Of a stretch of DNA of 17,633 nucleotides, positions 7,308 through 15,305 are shown in pieces (the stretch's first letter is position 1; each line of letters begins with the position of its first letter). The notes under the pieces are model-generated. The model was not told the origin of the DNA and did no database searches. It saw only the letters and a list, made by a program, of their open reading frames with translations. The translations under genes and the position numbers were made by a program. Origin of the DNA: Candidatus Bathyarchaeota archaeon (GTDB taxonomy: Archaea > Thermoproteota > Bathyarchaeia > Bathyarchaeales > Bathyarchaeaceae); NCBI GenBank assembly GCA_023136395.1, contig JAGLRI010000006.1, forward strand, positions 1 to 17,633. The letters are read 5' to 3'.

Positions 7308-7976
7308 ATGTTAAAAAACATTATTTCCTTTTCTCTTCATGTATATTTCAGGGAGAGTGAAAACCTGTCTTCCCAGAGAGTCTCTTTGGAAAAAAGAAAA
7401 CAGACTTTGGATACTATGCTAAATTTAGGAAAAATCACAAAAGCCACTTATGAGTATCTAAACAAAGACATCAAAGTTCACAAAAAAACCCTCCCTGAAA
7501 AAATAACTCCTAAGATCAAAAACTTAAAGAAGCAATTAACAACTTTGGAGCCTTACACTTCAAACCTAGAAGTCTCATACCCAAAAAGAAAGATGAATAA
7601 AGAGTCTTACGAAAGTAAAGATATCGCGCTAGCCTCTATCCCTTTAAAAGACGCTTCACCCCCACTCTCCCCAACTGTAGTTAATGCTACTCGCGCTACG
7701 AAACTTACAAGGATACCAACCAACGAAATAGTTGTTAGTATACCTTTAAAAAAGAGAAAAAAAAGAGTACTAAAAACGAAAAAGAGAAAAAAAACACCGA
7801 GAAAGTCTAACTCAAAAATTCCCCCTAAGACAACCTCAAGAGGGAACTGTAGAAACCCATGGAACGGAAAGTGTAGCAACATGAACACCGAGGTAATTAT
7901 CTACTATAAAAACCTGATGTTGCCTATTTGTCGAGATTGCTGGACCGAAATTGTGGGTAAAAACATCACCTGGTAA
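7308..7976 (+). CDS. Unknown basic protein with a C-terminal four-cysteine module
   Basis: I do not recognise a named function. The 222-residue product has three parts. The first (about 24-85) is a charged, probably coiled-coil helix with LEKRKQTLDTMLNLGKITKATYEYLN. A low-complexity linker rich in proline, serine and lysine follows, including KKRKKRVLKTKKRKK (148-162). The C-terminal module (180-222) has Cys181, Cys189, Cys208 and Cys211 in CRNPWNGKC and LPICRDCW, a likely zinc site. From memory, similar modules occur in uncharacterised archaeal proteins. The basic linker would suit nucleic acid contact, but that is inference. The first 15 residues look unlike the rest; the true start may lie downstream, for example the TTG at 7389. 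No SD precedes the ATG. Confidence 0.75.
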   Translation: MLKNIISFSLHVYFRESENLSSQRVSLEKRKQTLDTMLNLGKITKATYEYLNKDIKVHKKTLPEKITPKIKNLKKQLTTLEPYTSNLEVSYPKRKMNKESYESKDIALASIPLKDASPPLSPTVVNATRATKLTRIPTNEIVVSIPLKKRKKRVLKTKKRKKTPRKSNSKIPPKTTSRGNCRNPWNGKCSNMNTEVIIYYKNLMLPICRDCWTEIVGKNITW

Positions 7977-8072
7977 TTTAGGGTAAACTCCCTTCTTTTC
8001 ACTCCTAATTAAAGATTGTTTCTAAACCTTTTTAACTCAAAATATTATTTAAGGGAGTTTAGGTAGGAACCA

Positions 8073-8975
8073 ATGCCCCTTTCTGAAGACATTTTAAAAA
8101 AATATCAACATGCAGGAAAGATCGCTGCTGAAGCACGAGAGAAAATTGAGAGCCTGGTTCATGAAGGAATGCCAATAATAGATTTATGCGAAAAAACTGA
8201 GGCTTTTATCCGAGAAAATGGGGGTCAACCAGCGTTTCCTTGTAATGTATCCATTAATGAAGTCGCTGCACACTACACTTCTCCTCCTCAAGATGAGCAA
8301 ACAATTCCTGAAAATTCTCTTGTAAAAATTGACATCGGTGTCCATGTAGATGGTTACATCGCTGATACTGCTACAACAGTGTGCTTCAATCCAGAATACG
8401 AAAACTTGGTGCACACAGCAAAATACGCTCTCGAAAAAGCGGTAGAAATACTCCGTCCTGGACTATCCATATCACAATTCGGCTCAACTATTCAAAAAAC
8501 GATAAAATCTCGCGGGGTTAATCCTATCTCAAACCTAACGGGGCACAAAATTGGATACTACATGATACATGCAGGTAAATCATTACCAAATGTGCACCGC
8601 TTTTCTATGGCAAAAATTAAGGAGGGAGAAATTTATGGGGTGGAGCCATTCGTGACAACGGCGGATGCCATAGGCGAAGTTACAAACAGTGTTGATACAC
8701 ACATCTTTCGATTTCTTAGGCGTAGATCTCTAAGGGATCCTTACGCCAAGCAGCTTCTAAATTACATCAGAAAAAAATTTCGTACACTTCCATTCACAGA
8801 ACGGTGGCTCCAAGGATTACTTCCACAAGACAGTTATGACGCTACATTCTCAAAACTTCTTTCTTTGAAGTGTTTAATGTCTTATCCTGTACTTGTAGAA
8901 AAGAGTAGAAAAGCGGTGGCACAAGCAGAACACACGGTTTTAATAGTAAAAGACGGCTGTCTAATATTAACTTAA
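8073..8975 (+). CDS. map: Methionine aminopeptidase, type II
   Basis: The enzyme removes the initiator methionine from new proteins with a two-metal site. All five metal ligands can be placed in the 300-residue product: Asp87 (KIDIGVHVDG), Asp98 (IADTATTV), His158 (LTGHKIGYYMIHAGKSLPN), Glu191 (VEPFVTTA) and Glu286 (AEHTV). The helical insert between the last two ligands (about 205-275) marks type II. Length is typical of archaeal enzymes. The ATG at 8073 follows a purine-rich leader (GGGAG and AGGTAGG). The stop codon shares the palindrome TTAA (8972-8975) with the stop of the convergent gene. Confidence 0.97.
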   Translation: MPLSEDILKKYQHAGKIAAEAREKIESLVHEGMPIIDLCEKTEAFIRENGGQPAFPCNVSINEVAAHYTSPPQDEQTIPENSLVKIDIGVHVDGYIADTATTVCFNPEYENLVHTAKYALEKAVEILRPGLSISQFGSTIQKTIKSRGVNPISNLTGHKIGYYMIHAGKSLPNVHRFSMAKIKEGEIYGVEPFVTTADAIGEVTNSVDTHIFRFLRRRSLRDPYAKQLLNYIRKKFRTLPFTERWLQGLLPQDSYDATFSKLLSLKCLMSYPVLVEKSRKAVAQAEHTVLIVKDGCLILT

Positions 8976-9376
8976 CGTTTTTCCTTCTCGTTTTCTTCAC
9001 GATAGATAGAAGTGATCATCATTTTTTCGTCACATTTTGGACACGGTTCCACTTCTTTAATAATGTAGTCACCGACCTCAAAAGGTTGAATTTTCTTGAA
9101 ACCACATTTTTCACACAATATGGTTGTGGATACTCTCTGCGTTTCCAAACTTATTTGTGGCGCTACTCTTCTCGTTCTCAATAACATATAAGCAGACATG
9201 GCTAGTCCGACGATGCCAAGTAGTATGAAGTAGTTTCCCTCGGCAGGACTAGGTGACGGAGATAAGTATGCGTTCATCGCTTGATAGAAAGCTGTGATTG
9301 AAAAGATAATGATAATTATAATTATTGCAAGGGAAAAGGGAAAGCTTCTCTTCTTCGGAGTATCTGTCTCGTTCAT
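8972..9376 (-). CDS. Two-TM membrane protein with a cytoplasmic zinc ribbon
   Basis: Function not recognised. The 134-residue product has hydrophobic segments at about 13-32 and 48-66 joined by a proline/serine loop. A soluble C-terminal domain follows with Cys88-x2-Cys91 and Cys112-x2-Cys115, a zinc ribbon, and a charged tail. The positive cluster RTRR after the second segment suggests the ribbon is cytoplasmic. Its SD, AGGTGA, overlaps the stop codon of the DUF1512 gene 8 bases upstream, so the two are translationally coupled. The gene ends in a shared TTAA with map. The coupling suggests it works with the DUF1512 protein, perhaps at the membrane. Confidence 0.82.
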   Translation of the reverse strand: MNETDTPKKRSFPFSLAIIIIIIIFSITAFYQAMNAYLSPSPSPAEGNYFILLGIVGLAMSAYMLLRTRRVAPQISLETQRVSTTILCEKCGFKKIQPFEVGDYIIKEVEPCPKCDEKMMITSIYREENEKEKR

Positions 9377-9384
9377 TTTTTCAC

Positions 9385-10488
9385 CTACTGTCCAATACCC
9401 ACTGAGTTCCCTACTCCTACTATCATTATTGAATCTTTTGCGTTCGTTCGTTCTAGAATTAACCGTTTGACCTTTTCAATAGCTGGATCCACGGAGTCTA
9501 TTATTTCCTTTCGCATCGCAGAGATTGCATCTCCCATATCCTCTCTGACGTATACCGCGTTCACGGGAACCTTGTGCTTAAGTACCGATTCATCCGCCTT
9601 AAATTTCTCGACACCAATTCCACCAATTATAACACCTACTCCGCCATATACATCTCCCCGTTTTTCTCCTTCAAGCTTTTGTGAGGCATCCACCATAATT
9701 ATGGTAGAGATTTTTCCTTCAGTTTCCTCTAATACCCTCTTTATTGCCTCTCCAGGTTTACCTACATTTGCACCGGGGCCTCTTGCCTTTATAACATAGG
9801 CGGTTCGATCCTCTATAGGCACTTTAGCTACAATTGTGTCCTTCGCTATCTCTCTCTGTTCATATCCATGCATCAGCTTTGCAGCAACAAGGGCTCCCAC
9901 TCCATCACCAATTGGTTGACCTTGAGAAATGGCTTTTAGGGCGCTAGCGTAAGCTTTTGCTTCTATCAGGAGCATAGGTAATATCATCTGAACCTGCATG
10001 ATAGAGTATAGACTCATGGTTTTTTTACCGAGTAGGTAATAGTGCCTAATGATCTTGTAGATGATATTCAAGGCTGCGGCGCACCCTAGCATCATTTCAA
10101 GGTTGAATATTTGAGTTTCATCCGCCTCTGGTGCCATGAGTTTTACATCATCCTTAAAGCGGTCGTCTCGAACATCGAGTACGTGTTCAAGTTTCCAAAC
10201 TATGCCTGCGGGGTCTAGATCAACCGGTGGATAAACGCGATGCTCCAAAAATTCCTCGATCATAACAGTTGGATCGTCCTTTTTCTTCCCTACTTCTTTT
10301 ACAACGGTTATAGCTGTTTTTCTTCCCCAGTCCTTCATAGCTTTGAAGCGAGTTAAGGAACTTCCCACTTCTCTTAACATAGTCCACATCTGAAGGCGTT
10401 GACCGTAAAAAACTGAGACCACTATGAAAGCGAGCCAACCGATCTGAACAACCAATCCAAGAATGCCATCCTCAGGAACGAAAGACAT
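9385..10488 (-). CDS. DUF1512 family protein
   Basis: The family is conserved in several archaeal lineages, with no established function that I know of. The 367-residue product has an N-terminal membrane segment (about 8-30) and a long soluble part. Blocks seen are PPVDLDPAGIVWKLEHVLD (about 87-105), a helical stretch IYKIIRHYYLLGKKTMSLYSIMQVQMILPMLL in two pieces, and a glycine-rich region YGGVGVIIGGIGVEKFK in the last third. It ends with VGVGNSVGIGQ. The last region looks like an alpha/beta domain that could bind a nucleotide or metal, but no standard motif is present. The ATG at 10488 has SD AAAGGTGA (10498-10505) 9 bases upstream. First gene of the pair with the zinc-ribbon protein. Confidence 0.85.
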   Translation of the reverse strand: MSFVPEDGILGLVVQIGWLAFIVVSVFYGQRLQMWTMLREVGSSLTRFKAMKDWGRKTAITVVKEVGKKKDDPTVMIEEFLEHRVYPPVDLDPAGIVWKLEHVLDVRDDRFKDDVKLMAPEADETQIFNLEMMLGCAAALNIIYKIIRHYYLLGKKTMSLYSIMQVQMILPMLLIEAKAYASALKAISQGQPIGDGVGALVAAKLMHGYEQREIAKDTIVAKVPIEDRTAYVIKARGPGANVGKPGEAIKRVLEETEGKISTIIMVDASQKLEGEKRGDVYGGVGVIIGGIGVEKFKADESVLKHKVPVNAVYVREDMGDAISAMRKEIIDSVDPAIEKVKRLILERTNAKDSIMIVGVGNSVGIGQ

Positions 10489-10817
10489 AAATTAATTTCA
10501 CCTTTCAAAGTACCATATACTTAGTAAGTAATAAATTTTGAGTAATTCTCGGCTTAATGGGTCTCCCAAAATCTTCATCCTTAAAATACACCTCATCTTT
10601 TTTATTGTTTGATGATTTCTGGTAAATGCAAATTGGAGGTTATTAAAATTATTTATATAGGGTTCTCTTTTTTTCTTTACACGGTAGATATTACTTTTTT
10701 AGGGGTTTCGAGTATTAATATCGTTGTGGTAAGTACAGAATCAATATGATTGTATACAAATCATGTAAATACAAACGTTTTTAACGATGGTAATATCTCT
10801 TGGGTGGATGATGAAAT
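10489..10817. other. Divergent intergenic region without a gene
   Basis: This AT-rich stretch lies between the divergent DUF1512 and HExxH genes and should hold both promoters. A GGAGGT at 10636-10641 looks like an SD but leads to no credible reading frame (a 37-codon frame from the TTG at 10633 lacks features). A near-palindrome sits at 10747-10763. Confidence 0.6.
10747..10763. promoter_or_regulatory. Palindromic element, possible operator
   Basis: TTGTATACAA (10750-10759) is a perfect 10-base palindrome, flanked by TGAT and ATCA with a one-base offset. It lies about 55 bases before the TTG start of the HExxH gene, in the range of an archaeal operator. No regulator can be named from it. 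Confidence 0.3.
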
Positions 10818-11309
10818 TTGGAGAATTTACATTCTCAATTAAATGAGTGTAAAGATTTACCTGATGTTTTTGAGGTAGTCAAAAAGACTGTAGAGGGTTT
10901 TTTGTGTCAGAGGAGAGCGGGTCTTATGTTGGGGCTTGGTGATTTACCTTTGTCGGTTGCTGCTTTTTATGTAGTTGCATCAAACATTATCGTTATGAAC
11001 GAAAATTTGTATTATAAAGTGTTGGAAGAATACCCAGACAGGGTAAATACTTGGAGTTTTCGTGTGCTTTTACACGAGTATCTACATTCATTAGGCTATC
11101 AATACGAATCCGAAGTTCGTAAACTGGTCCATGAGATAAGTGCTGGTCTTTTGGAACGGATAGATCTATCTACGGGAAGCATGGGGTATAGGCTTCATTA
11201 TTTTCCTCCGAGCGGTCGTTATAGGGACCGAAGAAGTATCCATTTATCAGATTTTAAAATAAGACTTGTTAAAGGGTTTGATCGTTCAAGTACAAGGTAT
11301 ATCGCTTGA
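10818..11309 (+). CDS. Small HExxH (zincin-like) protein of unknown function
   Basis: The 163-residue product has a clear metallopeptidase-type motif, LLHEYLHSLGY, with His86, Glu87 and His90. A possible third ligand is His105 (KLVHEIS). It is preceded by the conserved-looking stretch GLMLGLGDLPLSVAAFYVVASNIIVMN in two pieces (about 35-61). No signal peptide is seen; the middle hydrophobic stretch is more likely core than membrane. I recall similar small archaeal proteins but no proven activity. The start is TTG at 10818, behind GGTGG (10803-10807); no ATG is available before the motif. It is divergent from DUF1512 and convergent with the methylthiotransferase gene. Protease function is inferred from the motif only. 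Confidence 0.78.
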   Translation: MENLHSQLNECKDLPDVFEVVKKTVEGFLCQRRAGLMLGLGDLPLSVAAFYVVASNIIVMNENLYYKVLEEYPDRVNTWSFRVLLHEYLHSLGYQYESEVRKLVHEISAGLLERIDLSTGSMGYRLHYFPPSGRYRDRRSIHLSDFKIRLVKGFDRSSTRYIA

Positions 11310-11351
11310 TGCTTATACCTACTGCAAAAATTACTAATTAATCCTTAAGCT

Positions 11352-12629
11352 CTATTCCTTCTCTGCTTCTAGATAAGTTGGGAAAACCTTTCTTACTCTA
11401 ACATCCATAAACTTTCCGAGTAAAAAACTATCGCTCTTTACTACCACTGGTTTATAGGCAAAGTTCCTTCCAATCCAAGAATTATTTTTACCTTTTTCGT
11501 CTATGAATATTTCTCCTTTCCAACCAAGCCAAGCTCGGTTTCTCTCAATATAAAGTCTCTTGGAAAGAACAGTCATTTCTTTACTTCTTTCCTTTACTTT
11601 CCTTACAGGAAGCTGCTTCATGCTTTTAGCAAGTGTCTTAGGTCTAGGAAAAAATCTTGAAATGTTTAGGACATCCGGTTTAATTTCCTCTATTAACTTC
11701 ATTGATCGTTCAAAAGCTTCCTCGCTTTCACCAGGAAACCCACAAATAATATCTGTAGCTATAGTAATTTTTGGAATTTTCTTCCTAAATGAAAGAACGA
11801 TTCTTTTAAAATCTTCTACAGAATAGGAACGATTCATGCGTTTAAGAACATCATTATCTCCGCTCTGAACCGGTAGATGCAAAAAATTGAAAATCTTTTC
11901 GTTTTTATAAATTTTTATTAGCTTATTCAAAATCTTTGGCACGTAGATTGGATTCATCATTCCAACCCTTAAAAAAAACTTTCCCTTAATTTTACAAATT
12001 TCTCTTAAAAGTTCAGCAAGGTCTGTTCCCCTGTCGAGACCGTAAGCACTCGTATCTTGTCCAGTTATCCAAATTTCTCGGCATCCTTCTCTCAGACTCT
12101 GTTTTATTTCTTTAGTGATTAAATCAATCGGATATGAAAGCAGTTTTCCTCTTGCAAATTTTACGATGCAGTATGTACATTTTCGCCATGCACATCCTTC
12201 TGCTATTGGTACTATGCTAACCATAGGATTTTTTCTAATCCTTGGTAAACAGATCTTTGGCTCTCTTAGATCTCTCAGAAACACCGTTCTTTCGTTCTTT
12301 AAAGTTGTTTTCGCGACATCAACTATTTTTTGTATTGAATTTGGTCCCAATAAACTAGCTTGGGGAGCGATGCTTTCAACTAACTCCCTTTCAGCCTTAG
12401 GCATACATCCGGCAACTATCAAAGGTTTACTGAATCTCTGCAATTTTTTAATTTTATGAATCATTCTTTGTTCTGTCGGGCTTTTCACAACACAAGTTAC
12501 TGCAATGTTTATGTCTGAATCCTTTGGATTTCTAACCAACTGAAATCCACTCTTCCTTAGCAATCCCACCATAATTTCAAAATCGGCAACATTAGCACTG
12601 CACCCGTAAACTTCCATGTAAACTTTCAT
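11352..12629 (-). CDS. tRNA N6-threonylcarbamoyladenosine methylthiotransferase (e-MtaB/CDKAL1 type)
   Basis: The enzyme is a two-cluster radical-SAM protein that adds a methylthio group to t6A37 in tRNAs reading ANN codons. The 425-residue product has the MTTase N-terminal domain with Cys10, Cys46 and Cys75 for the auxiliary cluster. The radical-SAM core has the motif GCAWRKCTYC, and VGMMNP, HLPVQSGDNDVLKRMNR and DIICGFPGE follow. A C-terminal TRAM domain runs from about residue 360. In the SAM motif the spacing is Cys146-x4-Cys151-x2-Cys154, one residue longer than the usual CX3CX2C. The frame has a TTG 3 codons upstream (12638); I use the ATG at 12629. It is convergent with the HExxH gene. 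Confidence 0.92.
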   Translation of the reverse strand: MKVYMEVYGCSANVADFEIMVGLLRKSGFQLVRNPKDSDINIAVTCVVKSPTEQRMIHKIKKLQRFSKPLIVAGCMPKAERELVESIAPQASLLGPNSIQKIVDVAKTTLKNERTVFLRDLREPKICLPRIRKNPMVSIVPIAEGCAWRKCTYCIVKFARGKLLSYPIDLITKEIKQSLREGCREIWITGQDTSAYGLDRGTDLAELLREICKIKGKFFLRVGMMNPIYVPKILNKLIKIYKNEKIFNFLHLPVQSGDNDVLKRMNRSYSVEDFKRIVLSFRKKIPKITIATDIICGFPGESEEAFERSMKLIEEIKPDVLNISRFFPRPKTLAKSMKQLPVRKVKERSKEMTVLSKRLYIERNRAWLGWKGEIFIDEKGKNNSWIGRNFAYKPVVVKSDSFLLGKFMDVRVRKVFPTYLEAEKE

Positions 12630-12864
12630 TCCGACCAAGCCTTACTAAAATATGCTCCACGCCACACTTATCAAGAAAGGTATCTTTTTTATTAGATAAA
12701 TTCTAGATCCTTGTTTAAATTTGCTTTTACTTCAATCTCATCAACTTATTAAAATCAAATCATTGCGTCTACACGTGGGTTTCACCTCAATAATCTAAAT
12801 AAAGAATACAGACTTTCTGTTCATAACAACTAAAACCGTTAGAGTTGAATTTTATTTCCTCTTA

Positions 12865-13257
12865 ATGGAGACTTTGGAAATGCCAAGTAAAATTGAAGTT
12901 TCAGGATATGCTGTTCTGCTTGTTGGTGTAATCCTATTAGCGTTTACCTTCACTAACGCCTACCTGTTTGTTCAAGGGATATTAAGCATCTCCGGATCAG
13001 GTGATCTTATGAGTGTATTTGGTGAGACGTTGGCCCCATTAATTGAAACATGTATTCGGGCCATATACTTAGGTATCATGGGGTGGATCGGCTCAACAGT
13101 CACGAGAAGGGGGGTACAGATCCTTGTGACCCCTAGAAAAGCTAAATCAGAAGCTGTTCCCGAAGCTGAACTTAAAGTAAGTTGGTTAGTAGACGAAGTC
13201 GAAGAGATTAAACGTGAAGTCGAAGAGATCAAACCAAAAAAGGCTAAAACAAAGTAA
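12865..13257 (+). CDS. Small membrane protein with a charged C-terminal tail
   Basis: No family is recognised. The 130-residue product has two hydrophobic segments (about 13-37 and 55-79) joined by a short polar loop. A cytoplasm-like tail follows with a repeated VDEVEEIKREVEEIKPKK pattern, probably helical, ending in lysines. An ATG at 12880 (residue 6), with GGAG 9 bases upstream, is an equally possible start. It is the first of three plus-strand membrane genes; the next begins 44 bases after its stop. It could be an anchor or adaptor for the surface protein that follows, but this is only inferred from position. Confidence 0.72.
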   Translation: METLEMPSKIEVSGYAVLLVGVILLAFTFTNAYLFVQGILSISGSGDLMSVFGETLAPLIETCIRAIYLGIMGWIGSTVTRRGVQILVTPRKAKSEAVPEAELKVSWLVDEVEEIKREVEEIKPKKAKTK

Positions 13258-13301
13258 TGTCCCCCTTGATCTGACTGAACTGAAAAAAGGGAAAAGGGCA
13301 A

Positions 13302-14126
13302 ATGAGACAGTCCATTAGAGCACTGGGCTGGACCATAACCATAGGTGTGATACTAATAGTCTTGTTCTTAGGCTCAGCTATGTATTCAATTTTTCAGACG
13401 CTTATGAATCAAGGGTTCGGCTTTGGAAGCTTTCAAATCTATACCATGGAGGATGGTATAGTATTATCCTTTCCCCTTTACGTCAATAACACAAGCTACT
13501 ATGACATATCTACTTTAAACTTGACCACATTTGTTAGAGATTTCAGAGGAGTAGAAATATCAAAGAACTCAACCACAGTGGGCGTAATTAAAGCAGGTGC
13601 TATAATACCTACATTTAAACATAACATGTCCATAAACTCGGAAATCTTAGAAAACCTAATATATCTGCTTTTTGAAGACGGAAATTTGTCAATAGACACG
13701 TATGTTGGGATAAGATATGCTTATGCCTTCTATTTCCAGATGGAGATGCCGAACGTGTCAATGCCTTGGGGAGCTCCTTTTTATAACCTCACCATAGGAG
13801 AACTACCTTCACTCCCCCTTCCTCCATCCTCTTTCAACGGAACTCATTACCTGATAACTATTCCTCTTAGCTTCGAAAACCACGCTTTCTTTAACGTTAC
13901 TGGAGCGATGCGACTGGAAATCCTTAACAGTACGAGAAACTACCTGGGTTCTGGAACCACATTCGTAAATATACTGCCTGGATCACCTTATGATCCCACC
14001 CCTTACAATGGTGTAATAGAGGTGAGCATACCAATAGGGAACATGTTAACCGATACAGGTTATCTGTGTATCTACTTCGAAAACTCAATTTTCAACTTTG
14101 GAACGGTGGAGAAAACCTATGGTTGA
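13302..14126 (+). CDS. Membrane-anchored surface protein, two LEA14/WHy-like repeats suspected
   Basis: The 274-residue product has one N-terminal membrane helix (about 9-31) and a beta-rich outer part. That part has about eleven Asn-x-Ser/Thr sequons (for example Asn73, Asn89, Asn108, Asn128, Asn162, Asn179, Asn198), as expected for a glycosylated archaeal surface protein. Two similar halves are suggested. One is IVLSFPLYVNNTSYYDISTL (about 53-72), the other YLITIPLSFENHAFFNVTGA (about 183-202); each has a beta strand, an Asn, a Phe/Tyr and an aliphatic-rich continuation. This resembles the LEA14/WHy fold, but the match is by eye only. The gene overlaps the next by 8 bases. Function unknown. 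Confidence 0.72.
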   Translation: MRQSIRALGWTITIGVILIVLFLGSAMYSIFQTLMNQGFGFGSFQIYTMEDGIVLSFPLYVNNTSYYDISTLNLTTFVRDFRGVEISKNSTTVGVIKAGAIIPTFKHNMSINSEILENLIYLLFEDGNLSIDTYVGIRYAYAFYFQMEMPNVSMPWGAPFYNLTIGELPSLPLPPSSFNGTHYLITIPLSFENHAFFNVTGAMRLEILNSTRNYLGSGTTFVNILPGSPYDPTPYNGVIEVSIPIGNMLTDTGYLCIYFENSIFNFGTVEKTYG

Positions 14127-14619
14127 GGAAAGAAGCACAAGTAAAAGCGTGCTGAGGAAGGTTATTTCTAGACTTTTTAAAGCGGCTTTCTGGGCCTTTC
14201 TCATGGGTGGAGAGGTTCTATTTGTCTCTTACATACTGGGATTGAGTGAATATACAACCGCTTTACTTCCTGTAGAGGGACCTTTTTTCTTCGGGTTTAT
14301 GGTGACGTTTATATTATTTGAAGTTGCCATTCAGCTCCTCTCAGAAACTATTTTCAGGTATGTCATCAGCGTAACAAGGGCGTTTATTTCGATGATTTAC
14401 TTGATTTTAATGACGAACGGCGGCATCATGAAGATAACAATTCCTCCTGAAATGGTACCCTTTGGAGTGGGTACCATTATTTTCACAGTTGAGTTCAGAA
14501 CGATTTTAGCAGTTTTTCTGATGTTTTCTCTAATTTCAATTTTAAAGAACCTTATTCAAGCAATAAACTTCCTTTCAGAAAGGGCAGAGCTACCCTTTAC
14601 ACTTCCAAAAATCCCTTAA
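14119..14619 (+). CDS. Polytopic membrane protein, third gene of the cassette
   Basis: No family is recognised. The 166-residue product has about four membrane segments (near 22-41, 55-74, 82-98 and 115-147) and basic ends. The frame opens at 14098, but the ATG at 14119 has SD GGTGGAG (14105-14111) 7 bases upstream and gives the common 8-base overlap with the previous stop, so I take it. The tight coupling argues that it acts together with the sequon-rich surface protein, perhaps as its membrane partner. Confidence 0.72.
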   Translation: MVEERSTSKSVLRKVISRLFKAAFWAFLMGGEVLFVSYILGLSEYTTALLPVEGPFFFGFMVTFILFEVAIQLLSETIFRYVISVTRAFISMIYLILMTNGGIMKITIPPEMVPFGVGTIIFTVEFRTILAVFLMFSLISILKNLIQAINFLSERAELPFTLPKIP

Positions 14620-14746
14620 TCTTTGATACAACTAAGAATCATCAAGCCAACAAGGATAAATATCGATCTAAGACAATTTCGACGCTAGTGTGTGTGTTAC
14701 TTTTTTAGTATTACCTTTTTATGTCTTAAACACTCTTATTTATCTA

Positions 14747-15148
14747 ATGACCTTTATCGATGGGAAGAATATGTTTAAGCAAGGTGACCTAGAGCATAAT
14801 GCCCTGCGGCAAATTGTGCGCGCGGGGAAAAAAGGGATGCTTCAATCTGAATTGTGGCGAAAATTAGGCGCTAGCAGTAGATGGGGATCCCGAATGGCTC
14901 TAAAGCTGACGAATAAGGGTTTGATCCGTCGAGAGCGCGAACTTTCGAATGGAAGGTGGACGTACCGACTGTACCCAAAAAGACTTCCGGCTTCCATCGA
15001 TTCGATACTTGATTCCCCTTGCTTGACGTGCCCTGAGGATTCTCGGTGTGGAGCTTTGAGTACGGTGACACCAAATGGATGTGATAAGCTAACCATGTGG
15101 CTTCTAGAACTCGCCAATAAAGAAGTTGATTCTCTAGATGAAAATTGA
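14747..15148 (+). CDS. Probable transcription factor TFE-beta (RPC39-like), winged helix plus Fe-S
   Basis: TFE-beta pairs with TFE-alpha and helps RNA polymerase open promoters; it is related to the Pol III subunit RPC39. The 133-residue product has a winged helix (about 15-78: MLQSELWRKLGASSRWGSRM, then KGLIRRERE and NGRWTYRLYP). A C-terminal cysteine cluster follows: Cys92-x2-Cys95-x5-Cys101-x10-Cys112, in PCLTCPEDSRCG and NGCDKLTMW. This matches the [4Fe-4S] domain known from Sulfolobales TFE-beta. The frame reaches GTG 14690, but the ATG at 14747 or 14771 (TATA-like runs about 25 bases before each) is more likely. It could instead be another winged-helix Fe-S regulator. The gene before rlmE. 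Confidence 0.75.
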   Translation: MTFIDGKNMFKQGDLEHNALRQIVRAGKKGMLQSELWRKLGASSRWGSRMALKLTNKGLIRRERELSNGRWTYRLYPKRLPASIDSILDSPCLTCPEDSRCGALSTVTPNGCDKLTMWLLELANKEVDSLDEN

Positions 15149-15305
15149 TTCTTTCATGAGGCTGAAGACAAAGTTACTTCTCTGGAAAATTTGGAAAAAC
15201 TGAAATTGCCGACTCCATCGTGTTGAAAAGATTATTATTGTTTGTTCTAATTTAGAGATGATAACAACTTGGGAAAACGTCTCGCCTACTAGAGGGTAAT
15301 CAATT

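Noticed and set aside
10633..10746. SD-like GGAGGT followed by a roughly 37-codon frame from a TTG
   Set aside because: The SD lies inside the frame rather than before it, and the peptide shows no features.
15149..15226. Open frame continuing for about 26 codons after the TFE-beta stop, as if a readthrough extension
   Set aside because: Short, ends soon at another stop, and the Fe-S domain is already complete before the first stop.
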